Shown: positions 27,597 through 36,674, numbered from the stretch's first letter. The stretch: DNA of 64,000 nt from Methanosphaera sp. (GCF_022768985.1 NZ_JALEKL010000009.1:248001-312000), one strand, 5' to 3'. Notes: a model not told the origin generated them from the letters alone. Program-made: numbers and translations.

Positions 27597-28292
27597 ATGA
27601 ATAATCAATTTATACGTGAAGATGGAAGATCTGCAACAAGTTTCAGAAACATGAAAATGGAAGTTGGCATACTTAACAATGCTGATGGATCTGCATACAT
27701 TGAATGTGGAGGAAATAAGATACTTGTAGGTGTATATGGACCAAGAGAACTTCATTCAAAGAAACATTCAAAACCTGATGGTGCAGTACTTAGATGTAAA
27801 TATAACATGGCACCATTTTCTGTAACAGAAAGAAAAAGACCAGGAAATGATCGTCGTTCAACTGAAATATCAAAACTTATATCTGAGGCAATTACACCAT
27901 GTGTATTTCTTGAAAAATATCCAAGAGCATCAATTGATATTTCAATAGAAGTACTTGAAGCTGAAGGTGGAACACGTTGTCTTGGTATTATTGGTGCAAG
28001 TCTTGCTCTTGCTGATGCTGAAATTCCAATGCGTGATCTTATAAGTGCATGTGCTGTTGGAAAAGTTGATGGACACATTGTACTTGACTTATCAGAAAAA
28101 GAAGATCAGACAGGAGATGCAGATGTACCTGTTGCTATAATGCCTAGAACTGGTGAAATAACATTTCTCCAGATGGATGGTAACCTAACACAGGAAGAAT
28201 TTATGGAAGCTCTTGATCTTGCATATGCAGGTTGTGAATTTATTAACAACCTTCAACGTGAAGCTTTACTTAAAAAATTTAGAGGAGAATAA
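27597..28292 (+). CDS. rrp41: Exosome catalytic subunit Rrp41
   Basis: A 231-residue RNase PH-family subunit, the phosphorolytic active subunit of the exosome. Active-site features: [21 protein letters not shown] (about 78-98), the phosphate-binding [18 protein letters not shown] (about 124-141) and the catalytic acidic residues in [12 protein letters not shown] (about 170-180). It starts directly after the rrp4 stop and 6 nt before rrp42. Confidence 0.96.
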   Translation: MNNQFIREDGRSATSFRNMKMEVGILNNADGSAYIECGGNKILVGVYGPRELHSKKHSKPDGAVLRCKYNMAPFSVTERKRPGNDRRSTEISKLISEAITPCVFLEKYPRASIDISIEVLEAEGGTRCLGIIGASLALADAEIPMRDLISACAVGKVDGHIVLDLSEKEDQTGDADVPVAIMPRTGEITFLQMDGNLTQEEFMEALDLAYAGCEFINNLQREALLKKFRGE

Positions 28293-28298
28293 GAAACT

Positions 28299-29099
28299 AT
28301 GGTTAATGTAATTTCAGAAGTGTCAAAAGAAGCCATATTTGATCTTTTAAATCAGGGAAAAAGAATAGATCATAGAATGTTTACAGAATACAGAGATATT
28401 ACAATTAAAACTGATTATATTTCAAAAGCTAATGGTTCAGCTCTTATTTCTATTGGTAATACAACAGTTATTGCTGGTGTTAAAGCTCAACTTTCAACAC
28501 CATTTAGTAATTCTCCTGATGAGGGAATATTAATTGTAAATACTGAAACTCTTGCTTTAGCAAATAAAAACTTTGAACATGGACCACCTAACAAGTTTAC
28601 TGTTGAAATTTCAAGAGTTGTAGATAGAACAATACGTGAAGCTCCACTTATTGACTTAAAACAGTTATGTGTTGTTGAAAACTCAAAAGTATGGAAACTA
28701 CACGTTGATATTTACATTATTGACTTTGATGGTAATATGATGGATGCAGCAGCACTTGCTGCAATTTGTGCACTCCTTACAACTAAGATTCCAACAGCAT
28801 CATGTGTTAATGATGAAATTACAATTGATGAAGATACACAGATGAATCTTCCAATTAAAAACAAATGCATGCTTACAACTGTTACAAAAATTAACAATCA
28901 GTTAATATTTGACCCTACATATGATGAAGAACAACTTATGGACTCAAGTCTATCTGTAGGTTTTAGAGAAGATGGTTCTCTTTGTGCAATGCAAAAATGT
29001 GGTCTTAATGTTATGAGTATGGCTGAAGTTAAAAAGACTATTAAACTTGCTGAGATAAAATCAAAAGAATTCTTTGAAATAATTAATCAATTAAAATAA
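28299..29099 (+). CDS. rrp42: Exosome non-catalytic subunit Rrp42
   Basis: A 266-residue RNase PH-like subunit that alternates with Rrp41 in the hexameric ring and shapes the RNA channel. Typical segments are GKRIDHRMFTEYRDITIKTDYISKANGSALISIGNTTVIAGVK and SRVVDRTIREAPLIDLKQLCV. It lacks the Rrp41 catalytic acidic cluster, as expected for Rrp42. It has a GGAG ribosome-binding site within the rrp41 end. Confidence 0.95.
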   Translation: MVNVISEVSKEAIFDLLNQGKRIDHRMFTEYRDITIKTDYISKANGSALISIGNTTVIAGVKAQLSTPFSNSPDEGILIVNTETLALANKNFEHGPPNKFTVEISRVVDRTIREAPLIDLKQLCVVENSKVWKLHVDIYIIDFDGNMMDAAALAAICALLTTKIPTASCVNDEITIDEDTQMNLPIKNKCMLTTVTKINNQLIFDPTYDEEQLMDSSLSVGFREDGSLCAMQKCGLNVMSMAEVKKTIKLAEIKSKEFFEIINQLK

Positions 29100-29461
29100 T
29101 AAACTTTATATTAAGTAACAACAAATATATTTAATAGTTATATTATAAGGGTTTAATAGAAATTAGGTATCTATTATTTAATTCCGAAATAATATTATTT
29201 TTAAAGCTAATTATTAATAGAAGGACAGCTTCTTGCTGTATATTCTTTGTTAATGAATATGAGAGTTGTTTTGAGCAATTATAATTATAAAAAGTGACAT
29301 TTTTAGGTTTTTGTTATTTTTTGAAACATAATTATATTTGATTCTCAAAAAGTTTTTATCTTCAATATAATGGAAAAAAAATATTTTAGAGTATTTTTAT
29401 TAAAAAAAGGAAGATAATATATAAATCTTTTTTAATTATTAACTTAATGGAAGGTGAAAAA
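29100..29461 (+). promoter_or_regulatory. rrp42-rpl37ae intergenic region with TATA box
   Basis: 360 bp without a gene. ATATATAAA at 29416-29424 is a good TATA box about 40 bp before the rpl37ae ATG, so the ribosomal-protein gene has its own promoter and a short leader of some 15 nt. A small hairpin ACAGC-TTCTT-GCTGT lies at 29225-29239. No snoRNA boxes were convincing. Confidence 0.45.
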
Positions 29462-29731
29462 ATGGTAAGAAAAAGTAAAGTTGGATCTACTGGTCGTTTT
29501 GGAGCTAGATATGGAAGAAAAGCTAAAAGAACAGTGAAAGATATCGAAGATAAAATGCATGCAAAACACGTTTGTCCTAAATGTGACAGACCAGGAGTAA
29601 AAAGAACACATGCTGGTATCTGGAAATGTAAAAAATGTGGTAACGTATTTACCGGCGGAGCTTATGTTCCAGCAACACCAATGGGAAAAGTTGCAAAACG
29701 TAACATTAAACGTATTACTGGAGGAGAATAA
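29462..29731 (+). CDS. rpl37ae: Ribosomal protein L37Ae
   Basis: An 89-residue large-subunit protein with one zinc ribbon (Cys38, Cys41, Cys56, Cys59), beginning [23 protein letters not shown]. The ATG at 29462 has GGAAGGTGA upstream; the in-frame ATG at 29447 precedes that sequence and is not used. rpoP follows 2 nt after the stop. Confidence 0.96.
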   Translation: MVRKSKVGSTGRFGARYGRKAKRTVKDIEDKMHAKHVCPKCDRPGVKRTHAGIWKCKKCGNVFTGGAYVPATPMGKVAKRNIKRITGGE

Positions 29732-29733
29732 GT

Positions 29734-29865
29734 ATGTACAAATGCATTAACTGTGGACAAAGTGTGGATATTAAAAAATATTCAGAATCAAAATGTCCTA
29801 AATGCAGATACAGAATTTTATTTAAAGAAGTTCCTGTAGTAAAACGTACAGTAAAAGCCAGATAA
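29734..29865 (+). CDS. rpoP: RNA polymerase subunit P (Rpo12)
   Basis: A 43-residue protein, the zinc-binding P subunit of archaeal RNA polymerase (counterpart of eukaryotic Rpb12). It is [15 protein letters not shown] at the start, with zinc ligands Cys4, Cys7, Cys21 and Cys24 and a basic C-terminus ending KRTVKAR. It starts 2 nt after the rpl37ae stop, with GGAGGAG spanning the end of that gene. The rpl37ae-rpoP pair is conserved in archaea. Confidence 0.93.
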   Translation: MYKCINCGQSVDIKKYSESKCPKCRYRILFKEVPVVKRTVKAR

Positions 29866-29887
29866 AAAAATTTTTTACTATTTTTTT

Positions 29888-29932
29888 AAATAAAGAGTAG
29901 ATTATTTTTACATAATCTTACCCTCTTTATTT
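29888..29932 (+). terminator. Long hairpin after rpoP
   Basis: AAATAAAGAG (29888-29897) pairs perfectly with CTCTTTATTT (29923-29932). Inside it, AGATTAT (29899-29905) pairs with ATAATCT (29912-29918) around a 6-nt loop. T-rich sequence follows. It is the strongest terminator-like hairpin in the window. Confidence 0.7.
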
Positions 29933-30021
29933 TTTTAATTAAACTCAAAATTTAAATTAAATCAAACATAATTCTTTTTATTTTATTATTATACTAAAAA
30001 TAGGATACTGTGGAGATTAAA

Positions 30022-30549
30022 ATGATATTTCAACTAGATTCTGATGTATTAATAACAACAAGCCGTAAACCATCACAAAAAACTAGACGATTTAGTCAAT
30101 TTCTCAAACATTATTTTAATTTTAAATATATAAATCGTGGAAAATCTAGTTTTAATAAGGTTGTTACACAAACAAGACAAGAAGATGTATCAAAGCTCAT
30201 TGTTATTACAGAAACAAAAGGTAATCCTAGTAGTATCAATGTTTATGATATAGAAAAAAGTAGTGAAGAACCATTATATAGTATTTATATAAATTGTTCT
30301 CTACCATCAAATAATTCTAAGATTAATACAAAATCTAACGATATATATGTTATAAACAAGGCTAAATCACTAAGTGAATTTAATAAATTTTTTATGCAAA
30401 TAAAGCCATCTGAGAAAATTAAGACAAACTGTGTTATTTGTCGTGATTATGATAAAGATGACTATGTTGCATCTGTTAATTTTATTGATAAAAATGGTGA
30501 TGATACTAAATTTAAGATTTATATTAGTGGATTTAAAATCAATGAATAA
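30022..30549 (+). CDS. Brix-domain ribosome biogenesis protein (Imp4-like)
   Basis: A 175-residue single Brix-domain protein, with VLITTSRKPSQKTRRFSQFLKHYF near the N-terminus followed by a region rich in beta strands. Brix proteins bind rRNA during ribosome assembly; the archaeal ones resemble Imp4. The ATG at 30022 has GGAG 7 nt upstream; the GTG at 30010 overlaps that site. It precedes pcc1 by 14 nt, as in the archaeal exosome superoperon. Confidence 0.82.
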   Translation: MIFQLDSDVLITTSRKPSQKTRRFSQFLKHYFNFKYINRGKSSFNKVVTQTRQEDVSKLIVITETKGNPSSINVYDIEKSSEEPLYSIYINCSLPSNNSKINTKSNDIYVINKAKSLSEFNKFFMQIKPSEKIKTNCVICRDYDKDDYVASVNFIDKNGDDTKFKIYISGFKINE

Positions 30550-30563
30550 GAAGTGTGATTTAC

Positions 30564-30824
30564 ATGGAAGATAAAAAGGTTTTAAATAACATTGAAACAG
30601 TCTTTGAAGTTGAATTTGATAGTGATCGTGAAGCTGAAATTGTATATAATGCAATTTATCCTGAGTTATCATTTTCACATAATGATAGATCAACTACTGA
30701 TATTAAATTAGATAATAACAATATGATTATTACAATTAATTCAAAAGATGTTGTTTCACTAAGAGCTTCTATAAATTCATATATTAGGTGGATTAAATTA
30801 TCTACTGAAATATTAAAAATATAA
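30564..30824 (+). CDS. pcc1: KEOPS complex subunit Pcc1
   Basis: An 86-residue Pcc1-family protein, the dimerising subunit of the KEOPS complex that makes the t6A modification at position 37 of ANN-decoding tRNAs. Recognised by size, by EFDSDREAEIVYNAIYPEL and by the C-terminal NSKDVVSLRASINSYIRWIKLSTEI. The ATG at 30564 is used; the GTG at 30555 is an unlikely alternative. Other KEOPS genes are not in the window. Confidence 0.85.
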   Translation: MEDKKVLNNIETVFEVEFDSDREAEIVYNAIYPELSFSHNDRSTTDIKLDNNNMIITINSKDVVSLRASINSYIRWIKLSTEILKI

Positions 30825-30953
30825 TAAAAAGATAAAATATATATGTTTATATAATAGAAAAAAAATTAATTAAATATTTTTCTAAAAAAATTAATTTTAT
30901 ATAATAAGAATTATTTTTTTATTTACAAAATAAAAGAAATTAGGTGATTAAAG

Positions 30954-31301
30954 ATGGAAATGCCTGAAAATATACAAGAACAATTAAATCAATTCCAACA
31001 AGCACAACAACAAGCACAATCAATTGCAATGCAAAAACAAAACTTAACAATTCAACTTAATGAATCTAAAAAAGCTTTAGATGAACTTTCAAAAATTGCA
31101 GATGATGAAGATGTTTACAAAACAGCTGGACCTCTTCTCATTAAAACAACAAAAGCACAATCTGAAGCAGACTTAAATGATTCAATTGAAATGCTCCAAA
31201 TCAGAGAAAAAACAATCAACAAACAAGAAAAACGTATCAATGATAAACTTACTGAATTACAAGCAAGTCTTCAAAATGCAATGAACCAATTACAACAATA
31301 A
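30954..31301 (+). CDS. pfdB: Prefoldin beta subunit
   Basis: A 115-residue prefoldin beta subunit: two long coiled-coil helices (about 5-45 and 72-112) joined by the beta-hairpin segment ADDEDVYKTAGPLLIKTT. With the alpha subunit it forms a hexameric chaperone that hands nascent proteins to the thermosome. Glutamine-rich ends are typical. GGTGAT precedes the ATG. Confidence 0.93.
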   Translation: MEMPENIQEQLNQFQQAQQQAQSIAMQKQNLTIQLNESKKALDELSKIADDEDVYKTAGPLLIKTTKAQSEADLNDSIEMLQIREKTINKQEKRINDKLTELQASLQNAMNQLQQ

Positions 31302-31326
31302 ATTGGAATCTAAATTGGGATTTATT

Positions 31327-31354
31327 TTTAGAGGAAATATTTTTTTCTTCTAAA
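31327..31354 (+). terminator. Hairpin after pfdB
   Basis: TTTAGAGGAA (31327-31336) pairs with TTCTTCTAAA (31345-31354) using one G-T pair, around an 8-nt T-rich loop; T-rich sequence and TGACCACCA (31379-31387) follow. Confidence 0.5.
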
Positions 31355-31481
31355 TTTATATCTTTTTTTAAATTAATTTGACCACCATAAATATAAATGT
31401 TTTATATTACAAAATCCTTTTTTTTTATTATATAAATTAACTAAAAACTAAATTAAAATTTTTATAAAGGTGAAATTTTTT

Positions 31482-31763
31482 ATGATTAAATTAACACAAG
31501 ATGAAGCAGATGAAATTATTAAACTTGCTCATAATACAGCTGAAAAATACATTCTTGATAATGTAAATAAGAAACAATTTGAAGATATTAATATTATGAT
31601 TAATCTTAAAGCATTAGAAGATAGTTTTGATATTGATATTAACATTAAACTTGATAGTGATGTTGAACTTCCAAGTGATTTATCACAAAAAGCTATTGAT
31701 CTTAGCCTTGATGCTGTAGATGAATATGTTCAGGCAAGAAAAGAAAGATTAAATGATTATTAG
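31482..31763 (+). CDS. DUF3194 family protein
   Basis: A 93-residue protein of the small archaeal family DUF3194, regularly found just behind prefoldin beta. It has an alternating helix-strand pattern (LTQDEADEIIKLAHNTAEKYI, EDINIMINLKALEDSFDIDINIKLDSDVELPSDLSQKAIDLSLDAVDEYV). Function is unknown. The ATG at 31482 has GGTGAAA upstream. The following gene begins at the base after its stop codon. Confidence 0.75.
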   Translation: MIKLTQDEADEIIKLAHNTAEKYILDNVNKKQFEDINIMINLKALEDSFDIDINIKLDSDVELPSDLSQKAIDLSLDAVDEYVQARKERLNDY

Positions 31764-32462
31764 ATGGTTTTTATGATTATTCCTGTTGTTGATATGAAAG
31801 ATTCAATGTGTGTTTCTGGTAAATCTGGAATGCGTGATACATATACAGAACTTAGAAGTATTTATGGTCGTGGTTGTGATATTATTGATCTTGCATCTAA
31901 TCTTCGTGATGATGGTGCAAAGCTTATGTATATTGCAGATCTTGATAAGATTGAAGGTGTTGGTGACAATAGTAGTTTAATTTCTAAAGTTAATGATATT
32001 ATTCCTGTTATGCTTGATAATGGTATTTCAACACCAGATGATATTGAAGAAAATAGTAAAATTTGTACATACAATATAGTTGCAACAGAAACATTATCTA
32101 GTATTTCTGATGCCTATGCAATATTTGAAAAATATGACAATGAAAAGTTAATCTTTAGTGTTGATATTAAAGATAATGAAGTGCTTCTTAAAGATAAAAG
32201 CATCAAAGTATCTGAGTTAATTGAACTTATCAATGATGTTAAACCAAAATATGTAATACTACTTAACATTACACAAGTAGGACAAAAACAACAAAAACAG
32301 TGTGATGTAGTTGATGAAATCATATCAAAAACACCAACAGTTGAACATATCATGGCAGGTGGAATAACAAACCAGGCAATAGCAGAATATAAAAAAGTGG
32401 GAATTGACAACTTCCTTATTGGTACAATACTACATGAAGGAAAACTAGAATATGAAATGTGA
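31764..32462 (+). CDS. HisA/HisF-like TIM-barrel protein (COG1411-type)
   Basis: A 232-residue TIM barrel related to the histidine enzyme HisA. It has the N-terminal IIPVVDMKDSMCVSG strand and the C-terminal phosphate-binding loops (IMAGGITN, NFLIGTILHEG). It differs from true HisA, and the related archaeal family has no proven function that I know of. It starts immediately after the DUF3194 stop and ends 6 nt before a PfkB kinase gene, so the two are probably one functional pair. ATG 31773 is an alternative start. Confidence 0.78.
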   Translation: MVFMIIPVVDMKDSMCVSGKSGMRDTYTELRSIYGRGCDIIDLASNLRDDGAKLMYIADLDKIEGVGDNSSLISKVNDIIPVMLDNGISTPDDIEENSKICTYNIVATETLSSISDAYAIFEKYDNEKLIFSVDIKDNEVLLKDKSIKVSELIELINDVKPKYVILLNITQVGQKQQKQCDVVDEIISKTPTVEHIMAGGITNQAIAEYKKVGIDNFLIGTILHEGKLEYEM

Positions 32463-32468
32463 TAATAT

Positions 32469-33311
32469 ATGCAAAATAAGATACTTACAATAGGTCCAAT
32501 TACAAAAGATATAATAATTACACCACAAAGTAGAAATTCACAAACAGGTGGATCAGTATTCTACCAGTCAAAAGCATTACACCTAATAAACACGCCACAT
32601 GATGTAGTATTAACAATAGCAGATGATGATCTTAAATTACTCAATAGTTTTGATAGCCAAGAAAACATTAAAACAATAATAACCAAACAAACAATGCAAT
32701 ATACAAACATCTATGATGAATCAATGCAAAGAACACAAAAAGCAACACTACCTGAAAATCCAATAGGCATAGATAACATCAAAGATATTAATCTAAGCCA
32801 ATATCACACAGCAATAATCTCACCACTATGTGAATATGACATACCACCTGAAACAATAAAATATCTAAAACAAAACAATCTTAAAACAACAATAGTAGCA
32901 CAGGGATATCTAAGATCTACAGATAAAGATGGTAACATAAAAAGACATGAATGGAACAATAAAGATGCATACCTAAAATATGCAGATACAATAATACTAG
33001 ATGATGAAGAAACAAAAAAAGCATTTAATCTTAATGAAATAACAGATGATAATATCAATGAAATACTAAAAAAATATGACATTGAAACATTCATAATAAC
33101 AAAAGCATCAAAAGGATCAACAATTTACATGCAAGATATGAAAACTGATATTCCATGTATAAAAGCTGAAAAAATAGTAGATCCTACAGGACTTGGAGAT
33201 ACATATATTGCAGCATATACATCAAAAATTATGGAAAATAAGTCAGTCTATGAAGCTGGAATATTTGCAGCAGAAATGGCAAAAGAAAAAATAGAAATTA
33301 AATATCAATAA
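32469..33311 (+). CDS. PfkB-family carbohydrate kinase
   Basis: A 280-residue ribokinase/PfkB-family sugar or nucleoside kinase. The C-terminal signature DPTGLGDTYIAAY (about 238-250) carries the anion hole and catalytic Asp, and the N-terminal GGSVFYQSKAL (about 22-32) is the substrate-side glycine motif. Substrate cannot be told. It is placed right behind the HisA-like gene, suggesting a phosphorylated sugar intermediate shared by both. Confidence 0.85.
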   Translation: MQNKILTIGPITKDIIITPQSRNSQTGGSVFYQSKALHLINTPHDVVLTIADDDLKLLNSFDSQENIKTIITKQTMQYTNIYDESMQRTQKATLPENPIGIDNIKDINLSQYHTAIISPLCEYDIPPETIKYLKQNNLKTTIVAQGYLRSTDKDGNIKRHEWNNKDAYLKYADTIILDDEETKKAFNLNEITDDNINEILKKYDIETFIITKASKGSTIYMQDMKTDIPCIKAEKIVDPTGLGDTYIAAYTSKIMENKSVYEAGIFAAEMAKEKIEIKYQ

Positions 33312-33328
33312 ATCATTAAAAAAATAGA

Positions 33329-33352
33329 AAAAAGGAAGTAATACCCCTTTTT
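33329..33352. terminator. Hairpin between convergent PfkB and small membrane genes
   Basis: AAAAAGG (33329-33335) pairs with CCTTTTT (33346-33352) around a 10-nt loop, between two convergent stop codons. Confidence 0.45.
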
Positions 33353-33361
33353 ACATCCCAA

Positions 33362-33538
33362 TTAAATTAAGTTTGTTAGGATAATAAATGGTACTGCTAC
33401 CGATGCAATAAATAAAACAATTCCAGCTACAGCTTGTGTTCTTTTGTGATCAAGAATACCAGTACCTAAAAAGTAAACACCTGCTACTGCAAGAATTGTT
33501 GGAATAATTTCAGAATAAACAATTACAGATTGAACCAT
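33362..33538 (-). CDS. Small two-span membrane protein
   Basis: A 58-residue reading frame, MVQSVIVYSEIIPTILAVAG at the start, with two hydrophobic spans (about 10-27 and 38-55) joined by the short charged turn LDHKRTQA. GGGAGG lies 8 nt before the ATG, an excellent ribosome-binding site, and codon use fits a real gene. I do not recognise the family. Small membrane proteins of this kind are often accessory subunits, but nothing here identifies the partner. Confidence 0.75.
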   Translation of the reverse strand: MVQSVIVYSEIIPTILAVAGVYFLGTGILDHKRTQAVAGIVLFIASVAVPFIILTNLI

Positions 33539-33639
33539 AATATTAACCTCCCATTAAAATAAAATCAAAAAAAATAATCTAATTTTATAGTTTATTATAT
33601 AATATTAATATTTTTAAAATTAATTATATACATATTTTT

Positions 33640-34320
33640 TTATAATATTTTCATTAAATCAATTAAATTATTTAATTTCTTAACAGTATATCCACGTTTA
33701 TCAAGAAGTTCTTGTTGTTCATCTGTAATATCAGAATTAATAATCATACTCTGCATACCAGCATTACATGCACCAATAATATCAGTATCAAAGTTATTTC
33801 CAATCATAATAGATGTATCTGCTGTAACATTAAGACGATCCATTGCAATTTTAAAAATTTCAACATCAGGCTTTTCAATACCTACATCTTCTGATGTAAC
33901 AACATCATCAAAGAATGGATAAACACCAAGACGTACAAGTTTCTCCCACTGCTTCAATTTCTTACCATTAGTAATAAGTCCAACCTTATAATTTTTACTC
34001 TTAAGATATAATAGTATTGAAAAAGATTCAGGTTCAAGTTTTAACATAGCAAATTTTGTATTATGATATGTGATAATTCCATTTACAATAATTAATGGAT
34101 CTTCCTCACCATTGATTCTTTCTGTAAGAATATTGAAATGTTTATCATAATTTGATCCTTTCTCTTTAACAATTTCCATTAAACATTCATAACCTTCATC
34201 TTCACTACATTTTAGACCGTTATGTACCATGGACTTAACAGCTGCTCTACGTGCAATAGCAGCAAAACCTGAAGTATCATATATTGTATCGTCCATATCA
34301 AAAAATACTGCTTGAATCAT
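33640..34320 (-). CDS. HAD-superfamily hydrolase
   Basis: A 226-residue haloacid dehalogenase-type phosphatase. Motif I is FFDMDDTIYD (residues 6-15, nucleophile Asp8 and acid Asp10), motif II GLITNGKK (about 113), motif III lysine in EKPDVEIF (about 148), and motif IV MIGNNFDTDIIGACNAG. The cap domain is of the small helical type. Substrate unknown. No ribosome-binding site precedes the ATG, but a TATA box sits about 27 bp upstream, so the mRNA is probably leaderless. Confidence 0.87.
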   Translation of the reverse strand: MIQAVFFDMDDTIYDTSGFAAIARRAAVKSMVHNGLKCSEDEGYECLMEIVKEKGSNYDKHFNILTERINGEEDPLIIVNGIITYHNTKFAMLKLEPESFSILLYLKSKNYKVGLITNGKKLKQWEKLVRLGVYPFFDDVVTSEDVGIEKPDVEIFKIAMDRLNVTADTSIMIGNNFDTDIIGACNAGMQSMIINSDITDEQQELLDKRGYTVKKLNNLIDLMKIL

Positions 34321-34342
34321 ATGTATAATATTATAATCTTCA

Positions 34343-34352
34343 ATTTATATAT
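34343..34352 (-). promoter_or_regulatory. TATA box of the HAD gene
   Basis: On the minus strand a TATATATAA-type sequence about 25-30 bp before the start codon at 34320, the spacing expected when transcription begins at or next to the ATG. Confidence 0.45.
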
Positions 34353-34422
34353 AATATAATTATAAAAAAAGTTGATATAATTAAAAGAAATTTGAATATG
34401 CTAAAAAAAAGATAAGATAAAA

Positions 34423-34431
34423 GGGTGGTTA
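34423..34431 (-). terminator. 3' element TAACCACCC after frhB
   Basis: Exact TAACCACCC read on the minus strand, beginning 14 nt after the frhB stop and followed by TTTTATCTTATCTTTTTTTT. It marks the end of the frh operon. Confidence 0.5.
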
Positions 34432-34444
34432 ATTTAAGATAAAT

Positions 34445-35347
34445 CTATCTGTTTTCAAATACATCGTCTTTATCTTTTGAATGAGCAAATGGAACAGGTA
34501 TTCCAAATTCAAGTTTTTGGTCGATGTTTTTCTGATTTTTAGTTTTCTTATTTGTTGCAAGTTTTCTAAGCATTCCAAGACCAAATTTACCTTCATTTGT
34601 TTCAGTTTGCTCAAGAACTCCATCTTCTAGTGCTTGATCAATGAGTGATGCACCTTTATCTGTTCTTTTTATAACTGTTGACCATCCTTCTTTTGCACCT
34701 ACAGATCCACATGAGAAATCTGAAAGTTCTGCTACATAGTCCATACAATAGTTACATCCTGTTTGTTCATATCCATGTGTATTTTTAAGAGGAATTGAAT
34801 CTTCACCTTCATGATGTTTTACTATGAATTTACCTTTTGTAATATCAAGTTTTTCAACATTTTCAAGTGATACTCCAATTGAATCTTCTACAAATGTTTT
34901 AAGAGATTCATATGGGAAGTTTTCCATACAATAAATACCTACAACAAGTGCTATTTTTTCTGCTGTATTTCTGAATCCCATAGGATATGTTTGTGATTTA
35001 CGAATTCCCATAACTTGACATGGTGTTCCTACAGTTCCTATTTTTTCAAGACCATATTCACGTGTTGCTTCCTTAATTAATGCAATGTTAGGACACATTG
35101 TGTATTTTGTTCCTGCACCTTTAAGAATTTCTTTTGTTGTTGTTGCAACAAGAGGTTCTGGTTTCCATGGATCTTCACCTGGTGCTGCTACAATTGTACC
35201 ATCTATTACTCCAGTTTCAAGAGCATATGAAAGAAGTGCTGATACAATTCCACCATCTTGTGATACTTTTAGGATTTTATTATCTACAGCTCTTACTGTT
35301 ATTATTTCTTGGTGTGGTCCAAGAATTGAATCATTTATTATACTCAC
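34445..35347 (-). CDS. frhB: Coenzyme F420-reducing hydrogenase, beta subunit
   Basis: A 300-residue subunit carrying FAD and an iron-sulfur cluster; it is the site where F420 is reduced with electrons from H2. Family landmarks: KVSQDGGIVSALLSYALE near the N-terminus, GTPCQVMGI, and the cysteines of GCNYCMDYVAELSDFSCGSVG. The start is a GTG at 35347 with GGGAGG 8 nt upstream. It is the last gene of frhADGB. Confidence 0.95.
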   Translation of the reverse strand: MSIINDSILGPHQEIITVRAVDNKILKVSQDGGIVSALLSYALETGVIDGTIVAAPGEDPWKPEPLVATTTKEILKGAGTKYTMCPNIALIKEATREYGLEKIGTVGTPCQVMGIRKSQTYPMGFRNTAEKIALVVGIYCMENFPYESLKTFVEDSIGVSLENVEKLDITKGKFIVKHHEGEDSIPLKNTHGYEQTGCNYCMDYVAELSDFSCGSVGAKEGWSTVIKRTDKGASLIDQALEDGVLEQTETNEGKFGLGMLRKLATNKKTKNQKNIDQKLEFGIPVPFAHSKDKDDVFENR

Positions 35348-35364
35348 TTTAATAGCCTCCCTAT

Positions 35365-36078
35365 CTATTGTAATCCCATTTCTTTTTTAATTTGATCTAT
35401 AGACCACCAGCTACGTGTACATTGATAGTAGCATAAACCACATTTTACACAACGATCACAGTTATATGATGGTCTTCCATCTTTCATTAACATTGCACGT
35501 GTAGGACATGCAGCTGCACATGTTCCACATCCAATACAAATTGATTGATTTACAATATTTTTCTGTAAGTCACATCCACATGCATCTTTTTTCTCTGTAA
35601 ATTTCATAAATGGTTCAAGATATTCCATATCTCCATTTACTGCTGCAAGTATAACTTTTTTAATTGCCTCAGGTCCTGGTGGACATCCTGGTATTGCTAA
35701 ATCTACATCAACTAAGTATTGTAGTGGTACAAATGATGCATGTTGAGGTTGTGCTTGTTGTCCTCCTTTTGCATATACTGTAAATCCACCAGTTGATGCA
35801 CATGATCCAAATGCTACGAGAAGATCTGCTTTTTCTCTTGCTTCTCTTAATTCTTTTACTGAATGTTTATCTTCAAGACATACAGATCCTTCAACTAAAA
35901 CTATGTCCATTTCTGGCATATCCCATCTATCTACAAGTGTTTGTCCATATACAATATCAACAGCATCAAGTAGATCTACAAGATCATCATAGTTTTCTGT
36001 AAAAGACATGATATCTCCAGTACATCCTGATAAGTGGATATATCCTACTTTTAATTTTTCATTTCCATTTTCAGACAA
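35365..36078 (-). CDS. frhG: Coenzyme F420-reducing hydrogenase, gamma subunit
   Basis: The small electron-transfer subunit, about 237 residues. The N-terminal domain carries the proximal [4Fe-4S] site ([30 protein letters not shown]). The C-terminal part adds two ferredoxin-type clusters ([16 protein letters not shown] and [14 protein letters not shown]). GGTGA at 36083-36087 looks like the ribosome-binding site, so I place the start at the TTG at 36078. The in-frame GTG at 36087 is part of that site but remains possible. Confidence 0.94.
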   Translation of the reverse strand: MSENGNEKLKVGYIHLSGCTGDIMSFTENYDDLVDLLDAVDIVYGQTLVDRWDMPEMDIVLVEGSVCLEDKHSVKELREAREKADLLVAFGSCASTGGFTVYAKGGQQAQPQHASFVPLQYLVDVDLAIPGCPPGPEAIKKVILAAVNGDMEYLEPFMKFTEKKDACGCDLQKNIVNQSICIGCGTCAAACPTRAMLMKDGRPSYNCDRCVKCGLCYYQCTRSWWSIDQIKKEMGLQ

Positions 36079-36174
36079 GACTCTCACCTTTATTTTTATT
36101 ATAATTTAATTTTTATATTTCCTTTAGTTCCTAGTTATTTTAAAGTTAGCTCATATTATAATCACATGGAGATC

Positions 36175-36651
36175 TTATTTACTAAGCATTTCATCTAATA
36201 CTTTCATTGTTAAATCAACACATTCAGGTATTTTATCTGATAATACATCAGTTAAGCCCATTTCCATCTCTAGTGGTACACACTCTGGTTGACATACAAC
36301 AAGTTTTATATTTACTTTATCTTCAAGATCATGAAGTGGATATGTTACACTCACACCATGTACATCCATATATCTATCCTCTTCTTTTACATCACCCAGA
36401 TCTAGTACTGCAAGTGTTCCTGGCTTTGTATCTAGTTGTGCTATATCTATTATTATGATATTTTTCCATTTATCTTCAGGTAATGTGAAGATATAGTGTG
36501 GTGCACTTGTTGCTCCATCAATTAGACATGTATCTCCTGGTAGTTGTATGTTATTTTCTTTCATATAATTGATAACTTCAGGTCCAAAGCCATCATCTTT
36601 AAATAAGATATTCCCACATCCAACTATTAGATTTTCATGATTATATGCCAT
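36175..36651 (-). CDS. frhD: Hydrogenase maturation protease FrhD
   Basis: A 158-residue HyaD/HycI-type endopeptidase that removes the C-terminal peptide of the hydrogenase large subunit after nickel insertion. The N-terminal GCGNILFKDDGFGPEVI (about 11-27) holds the conserved acidic nickel-sensing residue, and further ligands lie in IIDIAQLD and the His-containing MDVHGVSVTYPLHDL. It sits between frhA and frhG, starting 24 nt after the frhA stop. Confidence 0.93.
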   Translation of the reverse strand: MAYNHENLIVGCGNILFKDDGFGPEVINYMKENNIQLPGDTCLIDGATSAPHYIFTLPEDKWKNIIIIDIAQLDTKPGTLAVLDLGDVKEEDRYMDVHGVSVTYPLHDLEDKVNIKLVVCQPECVPLEMEMGLTDVLSDKIPECVDLTMKVLDEMLSK

Positions 36652-36674
36652 CTAACTTCTCCATTATATTAATT

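Noticed and set aside
29100-29446. C/D or H/ACA guide RNA before rpl37ae
   Set aside because: Only isolated box-like words were found, without the paired C/D or ACA arrangement and no clear target.
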